Shown here: piece after piece, positions 53,199 through 60,421 of the stretch | How the letters are laid out: each line of letters opens with the position of its first letter | Numbering within the stretch: the first letter of the stretch is position 1 | Origin: Rhodobacter sp. | GTDB lineage: Bacteria; Pseudomonadota; Alphaproteobacteria; Rhodobacterales; Rhodobacteraceae | NCBI GenBank assembly: GCA_020637515.1 | Contig: JACKKG010000001.1 | Coordinates: 3,006,501 to 3,070,500, forward strand | Reading direction: 5' to 3' | DNA: 64,000 nt | Program-made: the position numbers and the translations under genes | Notes under the pieces: generated by a model | The model's database searches: none | Seen by the model: the letters and a program-made list of their open reading frames with translations, nothing else | Told to the model about the DNA's origin: nothing

Positions 53199-53705
53199 AT
53201 GCGCGGCAATCCGACACGGCTGGTGTCCTGGGGGCTGCCGCTGCTGACGGCGGCGGTCTACGCGGTGCTGGTGCTGCACTTCGGCCGCCAGCTGATCGCC
53301 GAGGCGCAGGGGCAGTTGCCGTTCGACCTGCGCGCCTGGGGCTATTCGCTGAACGCGACGCGCGACTATCTGCGCGCCCTCTCGCCCGCGGGCTACCAGC
53401 TGGCGGCGGGGCCGATCCTGTGGACCGACACGCTGTTTCCGGCGCTGTTGGGCCTGACCCTGGCCTGGTGGATGCGCCCTTATCGCGGCGCCTTCGGCAT
53501 GGTCTGCGTGCTGGCCGCGATGGTCTATGTCGCGCTGGACTGGGGCGAGAACTGGGCCGTTCAGCGAATTCTGTTCGCCGGGCCCGACTGGCTGAACCCC
53601 GCCGACGCCGCCCGGGCGAGCGCCTTTACCCAGGGCAAGTTCGCGGCGCTGGCGCTGGCACTGGTTCTGGCTGCCCGACAAGGATGGCGCCGGCACCGCG
53701 GCTGA
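53199..53705 (+). CDS. Four-helix membrane protein of unknown function
   Basis: A 168-residue protein with about four hydrophobic helices (GLPLLTAAVYAVLVLHFG, LWTDTLFPALLGLTLAWW, GMVCVLAAMVYVALDWGENW, KFAALALALVLAA) and acidic/aromatic residues in the third helix. I do not recognise the family. Its ATG starts one base after the aroA stop, so it is translated with aroA, and it ends before a repeat element. Confidence 0.65.
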   Translation: MRGNPTRLVSWGLPLLTAAVYAVLVLHFGRQLIAEAQGQLPFDLRAWGYSLNATRDYLRALSPAGYQLAAGPILWTDTLFPALLGLTLAWWMRPYRGAFGMVCVLAAMVYVALDWGENWAVQRILFAGPDWLNPADAARASAFTQGKFAALALALVLAARQGWRRHRG

Positions 53706-53710
53706 GGCCG

Positions 53711-53766
53711 GGGCCAAGGGGGTTTTCCACCCCCTTGGAACCCCCGAGGATATTTCCGGCACAAAG
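53711..53766. repeat. GC-rich intergenic repeat, copy 5 (class A, inverted)
   Basis: Between convergent genes. CCAAGGGGG (53714-53722) pairs with CCCCCTTGG (53730-53738), loop TTTTCCA. The class A box lies on the minus strand and ends at 53766. It lacks the third GC stem, so it is a two-part copy. Confidence 0.78.
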
Positions 53767-53776
53767 AAGGGGCGGG

Positions 53777-54742
53777 TCAGGCGGGAATGGCCCAGCTTTC
53801 GCCCGGGGCCAGGGCGCGGAAGCGGTCCGGTGCGATGCCGCGCGCCGCGCGCGCCTGGGCCAGCGCATCGAGCGGCGCCTCGCGCCCCTCGTCCGTCAGC
53901 TGGAAGGTGCCCCAGTGGTGTCCGATGCCCCAGCGCGCGCCGGACATCGCAAAGCCTTGCAGGGCTTCGTCGGGGTCCTGGTGCTGGGCGCGCATGAACC
54001 AGCGCGGCGCATAGGCGCCGATCGGCAGGATGGCCGCGCGCAGCGCCCCGTGGCGCGCGGCGAGGCCGCGATAGGGCCGCCCCTGGTCAAAACCCGTGTC
54101 GCCGATGTGCAGCACCTTGCCCGCGGGTCCGGCGACGACAAAGGCCGCCCACAGCGCCATCGAGCGGTCCCGCGTGCCGCGCGCCGACCAGTGGTGGCAG
54201 GGCTCGAAGGTCACGGTCAGCGGGCCGAGCGTCACCGCGTCGCCCCAGTCGCCGGTGCGTACGCGCAGTCCCCGCAGCAGTGCATCGTTGCCCAGGGGCG
54301 TGATGACCAACGGGTCATGCGCCTGCGCCAGCCGCCTGAGCGTCGCCCGGTCGAGATGGTCGTAATGATTGTGGCTGAGCAGCACCGCGTCGATGGGGGG
54401 CAGATCCTGAAACCGGATACCCGGGTCGATCACCCGTCGCGGTCCCGCAAACCGCAGGGGCGAAGCGCGATCCGACCAGACGGGGTCGGTCAGCACGTTC
54501 ATGCCCGCCATCTGGATCAGCAGCGTCGCGTGGCCGACCATGGTCACGACGAGATCCGCGACCCTGGCCTGGGGACGGGCGGGCCGGGGCGGCGGCAGGC
54601 GGCGTGGCCAGCGCGCGCGTTCGGCCGACATCTGCCATCGCAGCATGTCGCGAAACCCGTTCGGCGGCGCGCCGCCGGGATTGAAGAACCGGGTGCCATC
54701 GAAATGGTCGCTGACCGGGCCCTGATAGTAGGGATTGCGCAT
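53777..54742 (-). CDS. MBL-fold metallo-hydrolase (NAPE-PLD/UlaG-like)
   Basis: A 321-residue metallo-beta-lactamase-fold protein with LLIQMAGMNVLTDPVWSDRA, the zinc motif LLSHNHYDHLD, a later FEPCHHWSARG and HIGDTGFD. This arrangement is shared by N-acyl-phosphatidylethanolamine phospholipase D and UlaG-like lactonases. There is no signal peptide. Substrate unknown. Confidence 0.82.
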   Translation of the reverse strand: MRNPYYQGPVSDHFDGTRFFNPGGAPPNGFRDMLRWQMSAERARWPRRLPPPRPARPQARVADLVVTMVGHATLLIQMAGMNVLTDPVWSDRASPLRFAGPRRVIDPGIRFQDLPPIDAVLLSHNHYDHLDRATLRRLAQAHDPLVITPLGNDALLRGLRVRTGDWGDAVTLGPLTVTFEPCHHWSARGTRDRSMALWAAFVVAGPAGKVLHIGDTGFDQGRPYRGLAARHGALRAAILPIGAYAPRWFMRAQHQDPDEALQGFAMSGARWGIGHHWGTFQLTDEGREAPLDALAQARAARGIAPDRFRALAPGESWAIPA

Positions 54743-54836
54743 GGGGCCTCCTGACGCCTCATATCGTCACGGGCGGGCGGGGCTTTCAACCCCGCGACCG
54801 CTGCGATAGGAAAACACGAGACGAAAGGGGCGCGCG

Positions 54837-55439
54837 ATGATCTTCACGGTGGCGGTGGACGGGCCGGCGGCGGCGGGCAAGGGCACGATCGGGCGGGCGC
54901 TCGCCGACCGCTTCGGCCTGGCGCATCTCGATACCGGGTTGCTGTACCGCGCGGTCGGCGCCCGGGGGGGGGACCCGGTGGTGGCGGCGCAAAGCCTGAC
55001 CCCCGCGGACCTGGCCCGCGACGACCTGCGCACCCTGGCCGCGGGCGAGGCCGCCAGCAGGGTCGCCGCGATCCCCGCGGTGCGCGCCGCCCTGACCCGC
55101 TTTCAACGCGAGTTCGCCCGCCGCGACGGTGGCGCGGTGCTGGACGGGCGCGATATCGGCACGGTGATCTGCCCCGAGGCCGAGGTGAAACTCTTCGTGA
55201 CCGCCTCGCCCGAGGTTCGCGCCCACCGCCGCTGGCTCGAGGTCGGAGGCGACCAGGAGCAGGTCCTGGCCGAGGTCAGGGCCCGCGACCTGCGCGACAC
55301 CAGCCGCGCCGACGCCCCCCTGAAGGCGGCCGGGGACGCGGTGACGCTCGACACCACGATGCTGTCGATTGACGACGCCGTCCAGCGCGCCGCGGATCTG
55401 GTCCGCGCGCGTCTCGCCCGCGCCCGCGCCCGGCCCTGA
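54837..55439 (+). CDS. cmk: (d)CMP kinase
   Basis: Phosphorylates CMP and dCMP. The 200-residue NMP kinase has the P-loop VDGPAAAGKGTIG at residues 7-19, HLDTGLLYRAVG, and the specific GRDIGTVICPEAEVKLF. In many bacteria cmk precedes rpsA; here a terminator and a repeat follow and rpoH is convergent, so the usual partner is not adjacent. Confidence 0.94.
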   Translation: MIFTVAVDGPAAAGKGTIGRALADRFGLAHLDTGLLYRAVGARGGDPVVAAQSLTPADLARDDLRTLAAGEAASRVAAIPAVRAALTRFQREFARRDGGAVLDGRDIGTVICPEAEVKLFVTASPEVRAHRRWLEVGGDQEQVLAEVRARDLRDTSRADAPLKAAGDAVTLDTTMLSIDDAVQRAADLVRARLARARARP

Positions 55440-55442
55440 AGC

Positions 55443-55472
55443 GCAAAAAGGGCGCTCTGGCGGCGCCCCTTT
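55443..55472 (+). terminator. Terminator after cmk
   Basis: AAAGGGCGC pairs with GCGCCCCTTT with one bulged base, starting a few bases after the cmk stop. Only a short T-run (TTT) follows, so efficiency is uncertain. Confidence 0.55.
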
Positions 55473-55487
55473 CCCGTGCCCGACACA

Positions 55488-55555
55488 CGCACGGGGATTT
55501 TCAAGGGGGGCGTGCCCCCCTTGAAGCGGGGGGTTCGGGGGGCGGCAGCCCCCCG
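55488..55555. repeat. GC-rich multi-stem intergenic repeat, copy 6 (class B)
   Basis: Lies between convergent cmk and rpoH. It has the class B box CGCACGGGGATTTTCAAG, the stem of CAAGGGGGG with CCCCCCTTG, and the terminal GGGGGGC-GGCA-GCCCCCC stem. It is nearly identical to copy 2 on the other strand. Confidence 0.8.
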
Positions 55556-55593
55556 ACGCCCTCGGGACACTCCAAACCACCCTCAGCGGCGGC

Positions 55594-56484
55594 TCAGACC
55601 GACACCATGCCCTTCTCGACCGCGATCTCGCGCATCCGGTCTTGCAACTTCTCGAACGCGCGCACCTCGATCTGCCGGATCCTCTCGCGCGAGACACCGT
55701 ATTTCGCGCTCAGATCCTCCAGCGTGACCGCCGGTTCCGCCAGGCGGCGTTCGGTCAGGATGTCGCGCTCGCGCTCGTTCAGAACCTCCATCGCCTCCAT
55801 CAGCATCGCCTGGCGTGCCTCGAACTCGTCGCGCTCGGCATAGGCGGTCGCCTGGTCGGCGTCCTCGTCCTCGAGCCAGTCCTGCCAGCTCGACGACCCC
55901 TCCTCGCCGCCCACCGTCACGTTGAGCGACGCGTCGGACCCCGCCAGACGGCGGTTCATATCGACCACTTCCTGCTCGCTGACGCTCAGGTCAGCGGCCA
56001 GTTTCCGGACGTTTTCGGGGCGCAGGTCGCCCTCCTCGATGGCGCCGATCCGCGCCTTGGCCTTGCGCAGGTTGAAGAACAGCTTCTTCTGCGCGCTGGT
56101 GGTTCCCAGTTTCACCATCGACCACGACCGCAGGATGTATTCCTGGATCGAGGCCCGGATCCACCACATGGCATAGGTCGCCAGCCGGAACCCCTTTTCC
56201 GGATCGAACCGCTTGACGGCCTGCATCAGACCGACATTCGCCTCCGAGATCACCTCGGCCTGGGGCAGGCCATAGCCGCGGTAGCCCATGGCGATCTTGG
56301 CCGCCAGCCGCAGGTGGCTGGTGACCAGCTTGTGCGCCGCGCCGGTGTCCTGACGGTCCACCCAGCGTTTGGCCAGCATGTATTCCTCTTCGGGCTCCAG
56401 CAGCGGAAAGCGCCGGATTTCCTGAAGATAGCGGTTCAACCCCTGTTCGGGGCTGGGGGCGGGCAGGTTGGCGTAACTCGTCAC
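55594..56484 (-). CDS. rpoH: RNA polymerase sigma-32 factor RpoH
   Basis: Heat-shock sigma factor of 296 residues. Region 2 has the core-binding and -10 recognition segment (VKRFDPEKGFRLATYAMWW, then IRASIQEYIL), the RpoH box QKKLFFNLRKAK follows, and region 4 has VTLEDLSAKYGVSRERIRQ for the -35 element. A GTG start at 56484 with AGGAG eight bases upstream is used. Rhodobacterales often carry two RpoH paralogues; this one looks like the RpoH-I type, judged from memory. Confidence 0.95.
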   Translation of the reverse strand: MTSYANLPAPSPEQGLNRYLQEIRRFPLLEPEEEYMLAKRWVDRQDTGAAHKLVTSHLRLAAKIAMGYRGYGLPQAEVISEANVGLMQAVKRFDPEKGFRLATYAMWWIRASIQEYILRSWSMVKLGTTSAQKKLFFNLRKAKARIGAIEEGDLRPENVRKLAADLSVSEQEVVDMNRRLAGSDASLNVTVGGEEGSSSWQDWLEDEDADQATAYAERDEFEARQAMLMEAMEVLNERERDILTERRLAEPAVTLEDLSAKYGVSRERIRQIEVRAFEKLQDRMREIAVEKGMVSV

Positions 56485-56581
56485 CGGGCTCACTCCTTTC
56501 AGTCTCAAGGATTGCACGCAGGGATCTGCGGAATCCGTCGATATCGGTATGTAAGGGCTCTGCCCGGGGTTTCAACGGGGT

Positions 56582-58033
56582 TTACAGCACCGGGCTGATC
56601 GTCGCGGCCAGATTGTGCAGCAAACGCCGCGGCAGCGACCAGCGCGCGACGGCCGCCGCGTCGATCGCGTCGCTCTGGGCGATGTAGCGCGCCTGCCGGT
56701 CGCGGATCGCCCGGGTGGTCGCGGCATCGCTGAGCAGCAGGTTGTTCTCGAAGTTCAGCTCGAAACTGCGCCGGTCCAGGTTGGCCGACCCGATCAGCGT
56801 CCACTGCCCGTCCACGGTGAGCGTCTTGGCGTGCAGCAGCCCCTTGCGGAACTCCATCACCCGCACCCCGTCGCGCAGGAGCCCGCGGTAATAGGCCCGG
56901 CTGGCCCAACCGACAAAGCGCGAATCGTTGCGCGCGGGCAGGATCAGCGTCACCGCGACACCGCGCAGCGCGGCCGAGCGCAACTGCTCGTCCAGCGCCA
57001 TCGTCGGCACGAAATACGGGGTCGAGATCACCACCTCGTGGCGCGCGGCGGCCAGGGCCAGGATCGCCACATCGGGCACGGCGTTCGCGGCGAAGCCGGG
57101 CCCCGAGCCGAACACCAGCCCGGGAAACCCGTCCTCGCCCTGCCCCGCCGGCCCCGGCGCCGCTACCGGAACCGCAAGCAGGGCCGACAGGTCCTCGCCG
57201 GTATGCGCCGCCCAGTCCGAGACGAACAATTGCTGGGTCTGCCAGGCCACCGGGCCCTCGACCCGCAAGAGGATGTCCACCCAGGGCGCGAAGCGCGCCT
57301 TGATGGCAAAGGCGGGATCGGCGCAGTTGCGGCTGCCGACATGGACGACGCGGCCGTCGATGACGAACAGCTTGCGGTGGTTGCGGATGTCGATGCGGCC
57401 CAGCAGCAGCCTGAGCGCCGACCAGCGCGTGCTGAACGCAACCCCCGTGCGCACCCCCGCGCCCCGCAGCGCCCGCCAGGTCGCGCTGCGCAGAAACCGG
57501 CGCGAGCCCAGCCCGTCCACCATGCAGCGCACCGCCACCCCGCGGCCGGCCGCGCGCGTCGCGGCCGCGGCCAGGGCCCGCCCCGTGGTATCGTCGAGCC
57601 AGATATAGACCAGGATGTGCACGCTTTCGGTCGCGGCGTCGATATCCGCGATCAGCGCGTCCATGGCGTCGTCCGCGCCTTCGGCCAGCGTGGCCCGATT
57701 GCCGCCAAGCGGCGCGAACCCGTTGACCGAGGCCGCCCTGTCAAAGGCCGCGCGGCCGCGGTCGGGAACGCGCGCGGTTTCGGCGCCGGGCGGCATGGTC
57801 GGCAAGACGGCGCGCAGCTTGCGCAGGCGCGCCAGCACGCGGCGGCCCGGGTTCACCTCGCCCAGCAGCAGATACAGGATCACGCCCAGCCCGGGCACCG
57901 CCAGAATCACCAGCAACCAGGCCAGCCGCGAGGCCGGCTCTCTCTCGGGGCGGGTCAGCGCGCGCACCAGCACCGCCAGTTGCAGCACATAGTGCAGCGC
58001 GAACGACAGCAACCAGGCGGCGGTCGGCTCCAT
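56582..58033 (-). CDS. cls: Cardiolipin synthase (phospholipase D family)
   Basis: A 483-residue membrane enzyme condensing phosphatidylglycerol to cardiolipin. Two N-terminal membrane helices are followed by two HKD motifs, seen as HRKLFVIDGRVVHVGSRN and HAKTLTVDGQWTLIGSANLD. It starts 3 bases after the stop of the JmjC oxygenase gene on the same strand, so the two are probably one transcript. Confidence 0.9.
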   Translation of the reverse strand: MEPTAAWLLSFALHYVLQLAVLVRALTRPEREPASRLAWLLVILAVPGLGVILYLLLGEVNPGRRVLARLRKLRAVLPTMPPGAETARVPDRGRAAFDRAASVNGFAPLGGNRATLAEGADDAMDALIADIDAATESVHILVYIWLDDTTGRALAAAATRAAGRGVAVRCMVDGLGSRRFLRSATWRALRGAGVRTGVAFSTRWSALRLLLGRIDIRNHRKLFVIDGRVVHVGSRNCADPAFAIKARFAPWVDILLRVEGPVAWQTQQLFVSDWAAHTGEDLSALLAVPVAAPGPAGQGEDGFPGLVFGSGPGFAANAVPDVAILALAAARHEVVISTPYFVPTMALDEQLRSAALRGVAVTLILPARNDSRFVGWASRAYYRGLLRDGVRVMEFRKGLLHAKTLTVDGQWTLIGSANLDRRSFELNFENNLLLSDAATTRAIRDRQARYIAQSDAIDAAAVARWSLPRRLLHNLAATISPVL

Positions 58034-58036
58034 CCG

Positions 58037-59236
58037 TCAGACCGGCTGATACAGCACACCCTCGCGCACCAGACGCCGTGCCAGAACCGCCTGCCCGTCC
58101 TCGTCAAGGTCGCAGTCCAGCTCGCCCACGACAAAGCCCGGCCCCTTGAGCGCGGCTCTCAGCGCGCCCTCGGCATGGGCGGGGAAGCTGATGTCGGTGC
58201 CATAGACGGACAGCACCACCGTATCGTCCTGCCGCGCGATGGCGCTGATCAGATGCGGCCGCAACGCGACGCGCGTGCCCACCGCCACCCCGTCCGAGGC
58301 GACGTGTTGCAGGAACTGCCCGGGCAACACCGGCACCCGGCGGTCGCGGAACTCGGCCGCGAACCCGTCGAGCACGGCGTCAGGGTCGATCGCCTGCGCG
58401 GCGCGGGTCAGAAGGTCGCGGAACGTCTGGCGCGCTTGCGTGCGGTCGAAACCGTCGTTGGCAAAGCCGGGCGGCACGGCACGGCGCAGCGCCGGGTCGG
58501 TCAGCGCCAGTTGCGAGACGGCCTCGACCACCAGATCCACCCAGCGCGGCGTCAGCAGGCCGGTGGTGATGTGCAGGGACATCTCGTCGGTGGCGCGCGC
58601 GTCATGCACCACGCCGCGCGGGCAATACAGCAGGTCGCCCGCGTTCAGCACGAATTCGTCGATCACCGCGCCGGGGGTGAACCCCTCGGGCTTGAACGCC
58701 TGCGAGCGTAGCGGCAGCTCCAGCGGCGAGTCGTAGATGCGCCACAGCTTCGATCCGTGGCATTGCAGCACGATCACGTCGTGGCTGTCGTAGTGCGTCT
58801 TGAACCCCTGGGCCTCGGCCGGGGTGAAGTAGATGTTGGTTTGCAGGTCGCAGCTGAACACCGTCTCGAGCGCGCGGCAATAGGCGGTCAGGCGGGGCAG
58901 CATCCGGTGCAGCGCGGGCAGGATGATCGTCGCCCCGGCTTCGAACTGCTGCGCCACGCGCGCCGGGTCGATCCACCCCGAGGCCTGCGCGTAATCCGCG
59001 ACCGGCACGGGTTGGCCGGTGTTGACCATCTGCACCTCTTCGGTGGACAGCATCACGCTGGTCAGCACCTGGTCGATATCGGCCAGGGACAGCAGGTCGC
59101 GGTAATAATCGCGATCCTCGCGGCGGATGACGAGGTGGCGCTTTTCGAAATACTCGTCAAAGAAAACCTGGGGCGTGACCGGGGCAATCGCCCGGGTGAA
59201 ATCGGTGACAGGGCTTGCCGGAATGGAATCTTTCAT
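58037..59236 (-). CDS. JmjC/cupin_4 Fe(II)/2-oxoglutarate oxygenase
   Basis: A 399-residue protein resembling bacterial ribosomal oxygenases (RoxA/YcfD), which hydroxylate protein side chains using Fe(II), oxygen and 2-oxoglutarate. The double-stranded beta-helix core contains the iron triad H148-x-D150 (THYDSHDVIVLQ) and H211 (LLYCPRGVVHDA). A C-terminal winged-helix-like part follows. AGGAG before the ATG at 59236 supports the start. It is divergent from three tandem Asp/Gly/Arg repeat-protein genes and 3 bases upstream of cls. Its target could be those peptides or a ribosomal protein; the sequence does not decide. Confidence 0.82.
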   Translation of the reverse strand: MKDSIPASPVTDFTRAIAPVTPQVFFDEYFEKRHLVIRREDRDYYRDLLSLADIDQVLTSVMLSTEEVQMVNTGQPVPVADYAQASGWIDPARVAQQFEAGATIILPALHRMLPRLTAYCRALETVFSCDLQTNIYFTPAEAQGFKTHYDSHDVIVLQCHGSKLWRIYDSPLELPLRSQAFKPEGFTPGAVIDEFVLNAGDLLYCPRGVVHDARATDEMSLHITTGLLTPRWVDLVVEAVSQLALTDPALRRAVPPGFANDGFDRTQARQTFRDLLTRAAQAIDPDAVLDGFAAEFRDRRVPVLPGQFLQHVASDGVAVGTRVALRPHLISAIARQDDTVVLSVYGTDISFPAHAEGALRAALKGPGFVVGELDCDLDEDGQAVLARRLVREGVLYQPV

Positions 59237-59351
59237 GTCAAATCTCCTTTTGACGTCGCGTCGGGATCGGGCCTTTGGCGAATCCCCCCGCGGCGCGGTG
59301 CTGTGCGCGTAAATTTCGTTCAGATTGGACAGGATTGGGAGATACGTTGCA

Positions 59352-59756
59352 ATGGCTGACGAAACGAAAAAAGGCCGAAAGACCCTGACCGAAGACGCCA
59401 TCACCTCGCGGCGCGGGATGGGGCGCAGGGCCCTGCTGCTGGGCGCGCTGGGCGGAGGCGCGGCGCTGGCGACCGCCGGGATGGCGACGCGGGCGCAGGC
59501 CCTGACCGACAGCGATTCGGGCAGTGGCGCGGACCCTGCGGGTCAGGGCCGGGGCACGGGGCTGACGGATTCCGACAGCGGCAGCAACGCCGACCAGGCC
59601 GGAAACGGCCGTGGCACCTACGCGATCACCGACCAGGACAGCGGCGCCAATGCCGATCCGGCGGGGCGTGGGCGCGGTCCCGGCGGTGTGCGCACGGGCA
59701 TCACCGACACCGACAGCGGCAGCAGCGCCGACCAGGCCGGTTACGGCCGCGGTTGA
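59352..59756 (+). CDS. Tat-exported DxDxG/GRG repeat protein, paralogue 1
   Basis: A 134-residue protein with no family I recognise. Residues 1-50 form a twin-arginine type leader: a basic N-terminus, GRRALLLGALGGG with Arg25-Arg26, and a likely cleavage after AQA (residue 50). The rest is four repeats of [LI]TDxDSGxxADxAGxGRG: LTDSDSGSGADPAGQGRG, LTDSDSGSNADQAGNGRG, ITDQDSGANADPAGRGRG, ITDTDSGSSADQAGYGRG. The mature part has no Lys or Cys. The start at 59352 is chosen for its match to the paralogues; GGGAG lies about ten bases upstream. It is divergent from the JmjC gene across 115 bases. Confidence 0.75.
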   Translation: MADETKKGRKTLTEDAITSRRGMGRRALLLGALGGGAALATAGMATRAQALTDSDSGSGADPAGQGRGTGLTDSDSGSNADQAGNGRGTYAITDQDSGANADPAGRGRGPGGVRTGITDTDSGSSADQAGYGRG

Positions 59757-59823
59757 GCGCGAAAAAGCAAGCGTTCGGGCCAGGTTACCGGCCCGCAACG
59801 CCCCTGCTGCGAGGGAAAAACGC

Positions 59824-59853
59824 TTGACGAGGGCGTTCTCGCACCGCAAGACT
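59824..59853 (+). promoter_or_regulatory. Promoter-like element before repeat-protein gene 2
   Basis: TTGACG (59824-59829) is followed 18 bases later by AAGACT. An equivalent arrangement, TTGACG-N18-CAGACT, lies before gene 3 at 60357-60386. The shared spacing supports separate transcription of the paralogues, although the -10 matches are poor. Confidence 0.3.
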
Positions 59854-59887
59854 TCGCAGTATTGTTCAAACCATTGAGACGAGATCC

Positions 59888-60283
59888 ATGTCAGACAAAT
59901 CCAAAAACAGAAAATCGCTTTCCGAAACCGACATCACCACCAAGCGTGGCATCGGCCGCCGCGCGCTGCTTTTGGGCGCCTTTGGCGGGGCCGGCGTGAT
60001 GGCCGCGACGGCCGCCAGCGCGGTCAGCGATTCCGACAGCGGCTCGAACGCGGACCCGGCCGGCCGGGGATATACCGGCGTCACCGACAGCGACGGCGGC
60101 GCATATGCCGACCGCGCGGGCCATGGCCGCGGCACCGTCCGGCGCAGCGTGACCGACGCCGACAACGGCAACATCACCGATCGCGCCGGCTATGGCCGGG
60201 GTCGGGGCGGCGTGCGCACCGGCATCACCGATGCCGACAGCGGCAACCAGACCGACCGCGCCGGCTACGGCCGCGGACGCTGA
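59888..60283 (+). CDS. Tat-exported DxDxG/GRG repeat protein, paralogue 2
   Basis: A 131-residue paralogue. The leader repeats the pattern of gene 1 (KSLSETDITTKRGIGRRALL, Arg24-Arg25) with probable cleavage after ASA at residue 45. Four repeats follow: VSDSDSGSNADPAGRGY, VTDSDGGAYADRAGHGRG, VTDADNGNITDRAGYGRG, ITDADSGNQTDRAGYGRG. The linker before the last repeat (GGVRTG) is the same as in gene 1, so the C-terminal halves are recent duplicates. Divergence is highest in the two x positions before the second Asp. A strong hairpin follows. Function unknown; calcium binding or side-chain modification are both possible. Confidence 0.75.
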   Translation: MSDKSKNRKSLSETDITTKRGIGRRALLLGAFGGAGVMAATAASAVSDSDSGSNADPAGRGYTGVTDSDGGAYADRAGHGRGTVRRSVTDADNGNITDRAGYGRGRGGVRTGITDADSGNQTDRAGYGRGR

Positions 60284-60312
60284 GACCGGGCCACTTCGAC
60301 CGATCCCTTGCG

Positions 60313-60340
60313 AACGCGGGCCCCGGGGCCCGCGTTTCGC
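60313..60340 (+). terminator. Hairpin after repeat-protein gene 2
   Basis: AACGCGGGCCCC joins GGGGCCCGCGTT as a perfect 24-base palindrome (60313-60336), followed by TCGC rather than a long T-run. It is a likely terminator or transcript-end stabiliser 30 bases after the stop. Confidence 0.55.
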
Positions 60341-60356
60341 TTCGCGGACCGGCGGC

Positions 60357-60386
60357 TTGACGGGAGGCGACCGCACGTCGCAGACT
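60357..60386 (+). promoter_or_regulatory. Promoter-like element before repeat-protein gene 3
   Basis: TTGACG (60357-60362) with CAGACT 18 bases downstream, matching the arrangement before gene 2. It lies between the gene 2 hairpin and the gene 3 start. Confidence 0.3.
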
Positions 60387-60421
60387 GAAACGGGCATTCA
60401 ATTCAGGAAAGCATTTCCCGC

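Noticed and set aside
58037..59236. Simple assignment of the JmjC protein as the host YcfD/RoxA ribosomal oxygenase
   Set aside because: The core and iron triad fit the superfamily, but the sequence around the active site differs from what I recall of YcfD and the neighbourhood suggests another target. It is kept as an alternative, not as the call.
59238..60397. Open frames on the minus strand opposite the repeat-protein genes, also repetitive (VAAVGIG-like units)
   Set aside because: Their repetition is the reverse reading of the plus-strand repeats. Only the plus strand offers signal peptides, paralogous starts and conserved leaders.
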